NCBI GenBank assembly: GCA_030035585.1
Contig: CM057476.1
Location: 1,790,501-1,854,500 of the forward strand
DNA length: 64,000 nucleotides
Source of the DNA: Dugong dugon
Taxonomy: Eukaryota > Chordata > Mammalia > Sirenia > Dugongidae
Direction of reading: 5' to 3'
Shown here: positions 61,681 to 64,000 of the stretch, in pieces
Numbering within the stretch: position 1 is the stretch's first letter
Layout: the number at the start of each line of letters is the position of its first letter
Program-made: the position numbers and the translations under genes
Notes under the pieces: generated by a model
Database searches by the model: none
What the model saw: only the letters and a program-made list of their open reading frames with translations
Told to the model about the DNA's origin: nothing

Positions 61681-62276
61681 AAATGTTATCCCTAGTAGAA
61701 AAAGCAGATAAAATTATCTACAAATTTTAAAAAGTGCAATGAGCAAGCAGAATGTTCCCACCAAACACAAAGCAGGAAAGAATCCACATGCTGAAGAGGA
61801 CTGCCTCTGAGAAAGCTAGCTTGTAATCTGAGATGTACAATGACTGGAAACTGGGAGATGGCAAGGAGTCCGCGGGACAAGGGGGAGCAACTCATGTCTA
61901 AGTGCTAAGAGCCTGACTCGTCTGCGAAGTGAAGGGAGTCCAATGTGACTGACTTGTAATGAGTGAGGTGAGCTCATAAACTTTAAGGCTGGCAAGATCA
62001 GACTACCCAGGACTCACAGACAACAGTAAGGACCTTGGATTTGACATTAAATGCAGTGAGAAGCCGCTGAAGGTTTTAAATAGGGGAAGACATGACATCG
62101 TTTACACTTAAGTCTGCTTTAAATCGAGTTCTTTTCTGAGTTTTAACAGCTTCTAAAAATCTTTGCTCCATGGTGATCTTCCTAAAAAGACAAGTCTAAT
62201 GACACACTCCAATTTTAAAGACCTCTCTGATTAATATTTTACACAATCAAAAACCAAACACGTAAGCTTGCCACGT

Positions 62277-62355
62277 AGAGATGTACTCAATCAGAATCTA
62301 CGGTTTTACAAGATCCCCAGGCGATTCTTACGTACAATAAATTTTGAGAACCACT
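62277..62355 (+). mobile_element. MER5A 3' part
   Basis: aatcagaatctacggtttta, atccccaggcgattcttacg, ending ttttgagaaccactg, the MER5A terminal repeat. Confidence 0.75.
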
Positions 62356-62365
62356 GCTCTAGCAG

Positions 62366-62550
62366 TAGGAGCCCTGCATGCACAGTGGTTAAAGCACTCG
62401 GCTGCTAACCAAAAGGTCGGCAGTTGGAACGCACCAGCCGCTCTGAGGGAGAAAGATATGGCAGTCTGCTTTTGCAAAGATTTATAGCCTTGGAAACCCT
62501 ATGGGGTCTCTATGAGTCGGAATCACTTTCCCAACAGCTGGTTTGGGCTC
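62366..62550 (+). mobile_element. AfroSINE-type SINE
   Basis: Head taggagccctgcatgcacag then tggttaaagcactcggctgc, B-box-like ggtcggcagttggaacgc, tail ctatgagtcggaatcacttt. It sits between two MER5A pieces. Similar gctctagcag and gctctactagcag flank it. Confidence 0.92.
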
Positions 62551-62552
62551 TA

Positions 62553-62700
62553 CTAGCAGTTCTCAGAATTGGTCCCTAATCAGCAGCATTAGCATCACCC
62601 GGGAACTTGTTAAATATGCAAATTCTCAGCAGGGGTTCAAACTAGAACCGATGGGTTCAAAGCCCTGGGTACACAAGAAAATCCACTGAGGTGCCAGAAT
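62553..62700 (+). mobile_element. MER5A 5' part
   Basis: cagttctcagaattggtccc, atcagcagcattagcatcac, ccgggaacttgttaaatatg match the 5' half of MER5A. Confidence 0.75.
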
Positions 62701-62704
62701 ACTG

Positions 62705-62822
62705 TTGTTAGGTGCCATTGAGTCGGTTCCAACTCATAGCAATCCAATGTATCACAGAATGAAACACTGCCTGGTCCTGGGCCATGCTCACAAACGTCGT
62801 TATGCTTGAGCCCTTGCCAAAA
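62705..62822 (-). mobile_element. RTE 3'-end fragment
   Basis: ttgttaggtgccattgagtc, caactcatagcaatccaatg, then cacagaatgaaacactgcct and ttatgcttgagccc match the 3' terminus of the RTE at 58136-58260. Strongly 5' truncated. Confidence 0.8.
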
Positions 62823-63089
62823 TATTACAACGAATATTTAATCTCATTTTAAATGACTTTGTATGTTTTACAATATGTATATTTGACAAGGCTACACATG
62901 CATACTTAACTTACATACTGGGTATACTGTTGTGTACGCTCAAAGTCTCTTACTGATGGTGTACAAAATCAAATTTGGAGATCTCTGCTTTTCAGAATCC
63001 AGCAAACATTACTCTTTCTTCCACTCACCAACCACAATCCGTTTCATGATTCACCATATATCATGGCATAGCCTTTGCCTTAAAGTGCC

Positions 63090-63310
63090 TTAGCTTCTTT
63101 TCCAAACCAGAAAAATTCAGTTTATCCTTTAAGGACAAACCCAAACGCCATCTCTTTCACCTTTTCTACAAAGCTTTGTTTCCACTTGTATGACTACCAT
63201 TATCGCAATGCATGGTAATTAGTTTCTCTCTGTCACACACACACTTAAGAACTCCTCCAGACTAGGCTGCTAATCACAGTTTAGTCCTTAGCACCTAGTC
63301 CGGTGTTCAG
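63090..63310 (+). mobile_element. L2-like fragment
   Basis: taaggacaaacccaaacgcc, cttttctacaaagctttgtt, then ccttagcacctagtccggtg resemble the L2 3' region. Diverged. Confidence 0.5.
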
Positions 63311-63401
63311 CACCATAGCAGTAACCCTATGAAATACATTTTAAAAAACCTAGTCATAAGCTGAACTGCCATCTCCAGTGGGTAATACTCTAAAAGCAGC
63401 G

Positions 63402-63564
63402 CAGTGGTTCTCAAAGTGTGATCTCTGACTGGCAGCATCAGCAGCACCTGGAACTCACTAGAAAAGCAAACCAGGGAGGGTCCCACTCCCATCTCTACTG
63501 GGTCAGAAATGGAGTAGAGCACCTTCCAGGTGATACTGATGCAGGTAAAGTTTGAGAACCACTG
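63402..63564 (+). mobile_element. MER5A hAT element, both ends present
   Basis: Starts cagtggttctcaaag and ends tttgagaaccactg, an inverted-repeat pair, with gcagcatcagcagcacctgg inside. No clear 8-base target duplication at the borders. Confidence 0.9.
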
Positions 63565-63774
63565 GAGTACCTACACTATTAATAGAATCAAATACATTTT
63601 GCGGAATATGATGACTATATGTCCTGATTTACCCAGTATAAATCTGGTCTTCAGCTTTGTCTACACATAACCATTAGTGTCCCCTTTCAATCTGAAAAGC
63701 ATCCCAGTTTGAATGACAGATTACAGGGACTATGTAGTCACTCCTAAAGTAAGAATATAAATTTGTGCTCCCAG

Positions 63775-64000
63775 CATCATGGGCACAAATTAAAAAAAAC
63801 AAAAACAAAAAAACAGAAAATAACAAATGCTTGAGAGGCTGCAGGAAGACTGGAACTCTTATGCACTGCTAGTGGGAATGCAAAATGGTACAACCACTTT
63901 GGAAAACCATACGGTGCTTCCCTAAAAAGCTACAAATAGAAATACCATATAACCCTGCAATCCCACTCCATGGGACACATCCTAGAGAAATAAGAGCCAT
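63775..64000 (+). mobile_element. L1 ORF2 C-terminal fragment, runs off window
   Basis: A-rich, then ctgcaggaagactggaactc, tagtgggaatgcaaaatggt, aataccatataaccctgcaa and cctagagaaataagagccat. It parallels 26837-27007 of the intergenic L1. Confidence 0.85.

Larger units (their letters stand above)
60729..64000 (-). other. PIWIL1 first intron and/or upstream DNA
   Basis: No CpG-rich stretch and no non-coding exon 1 could be recognised. The promoter probably lies beyond base 64000. The region is mostly repeats, listed separately. Bases 61690-62270 are unassigned. Confidence 0.55.

Overview
The window is mammalian nuclear DNA, most likely from an afrotherian and perhaps a proboscidean. Two conserved vertebrate genes lie tail to tail. 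The repeats include tRNA-derived SINEs with the gaaaccctggtgg...gtagtgg head typical of Afrotheria, a lineage-type L1 with a long 3' UTR, and BovB-like RTE LINEs. Older MIR, L2, MER5A and hAT remnants are those expected of any placental mammal. There is no bacterial, phage or CRISPR content.

Layout. Bases 1-22775 are the 3' part of RIMBP2 on the + strand. Five shared coding exons encode the second and third SH3 domains. They are followed by two alternative C-terminal coding segments and a repeat-poor 3' UTR. A 15.3 kb intron (1341-16624) is mostly retrotransposon: an old L1, SINEs, and a young L1 pair in which one L1 lies inside another. Bases 22776-32200 are intergenic and hold L1 copies in + orientation, SINEs and a 47-bp minisatellite. 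Bases 32210-60728 hold PIWIL1 on the - strand. All 20 coding exons were reconstructed, with matching splice phases and a total of 2586 bp (861 codons plus stop). The D-D-H catalytic triad falls at residues 632, 702 and 836. Bases 60729-64000 are PIWIL1 5' intron or upstream DNA with SINE, MIR, L2, MER5A, RTE and L1 pieces. The non-coding first exon and promoter were not found.

How it works together. The two genes are convergent neighbours, as in human 12q24.33, and have unrelated roles. RIMBP2 is a presynaptic active-zone scaffold linking RIM to calcium channels. PIWIL1 is a germline piRNA-guided Argonaute that represses transposons. L1 is dense in the RIMBP2 intron and the intergenic DNA but not recognised in the PIWIL1 coding introns. 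I see no new gene system. The observations most worth a second look are the alternative RIMBP2 C-termini, the nested L1s with complementary deletions, a composite L1-tail unit with a 16-bp target duplication, and the shared 3' ends of the local SINEs and RTE elements.
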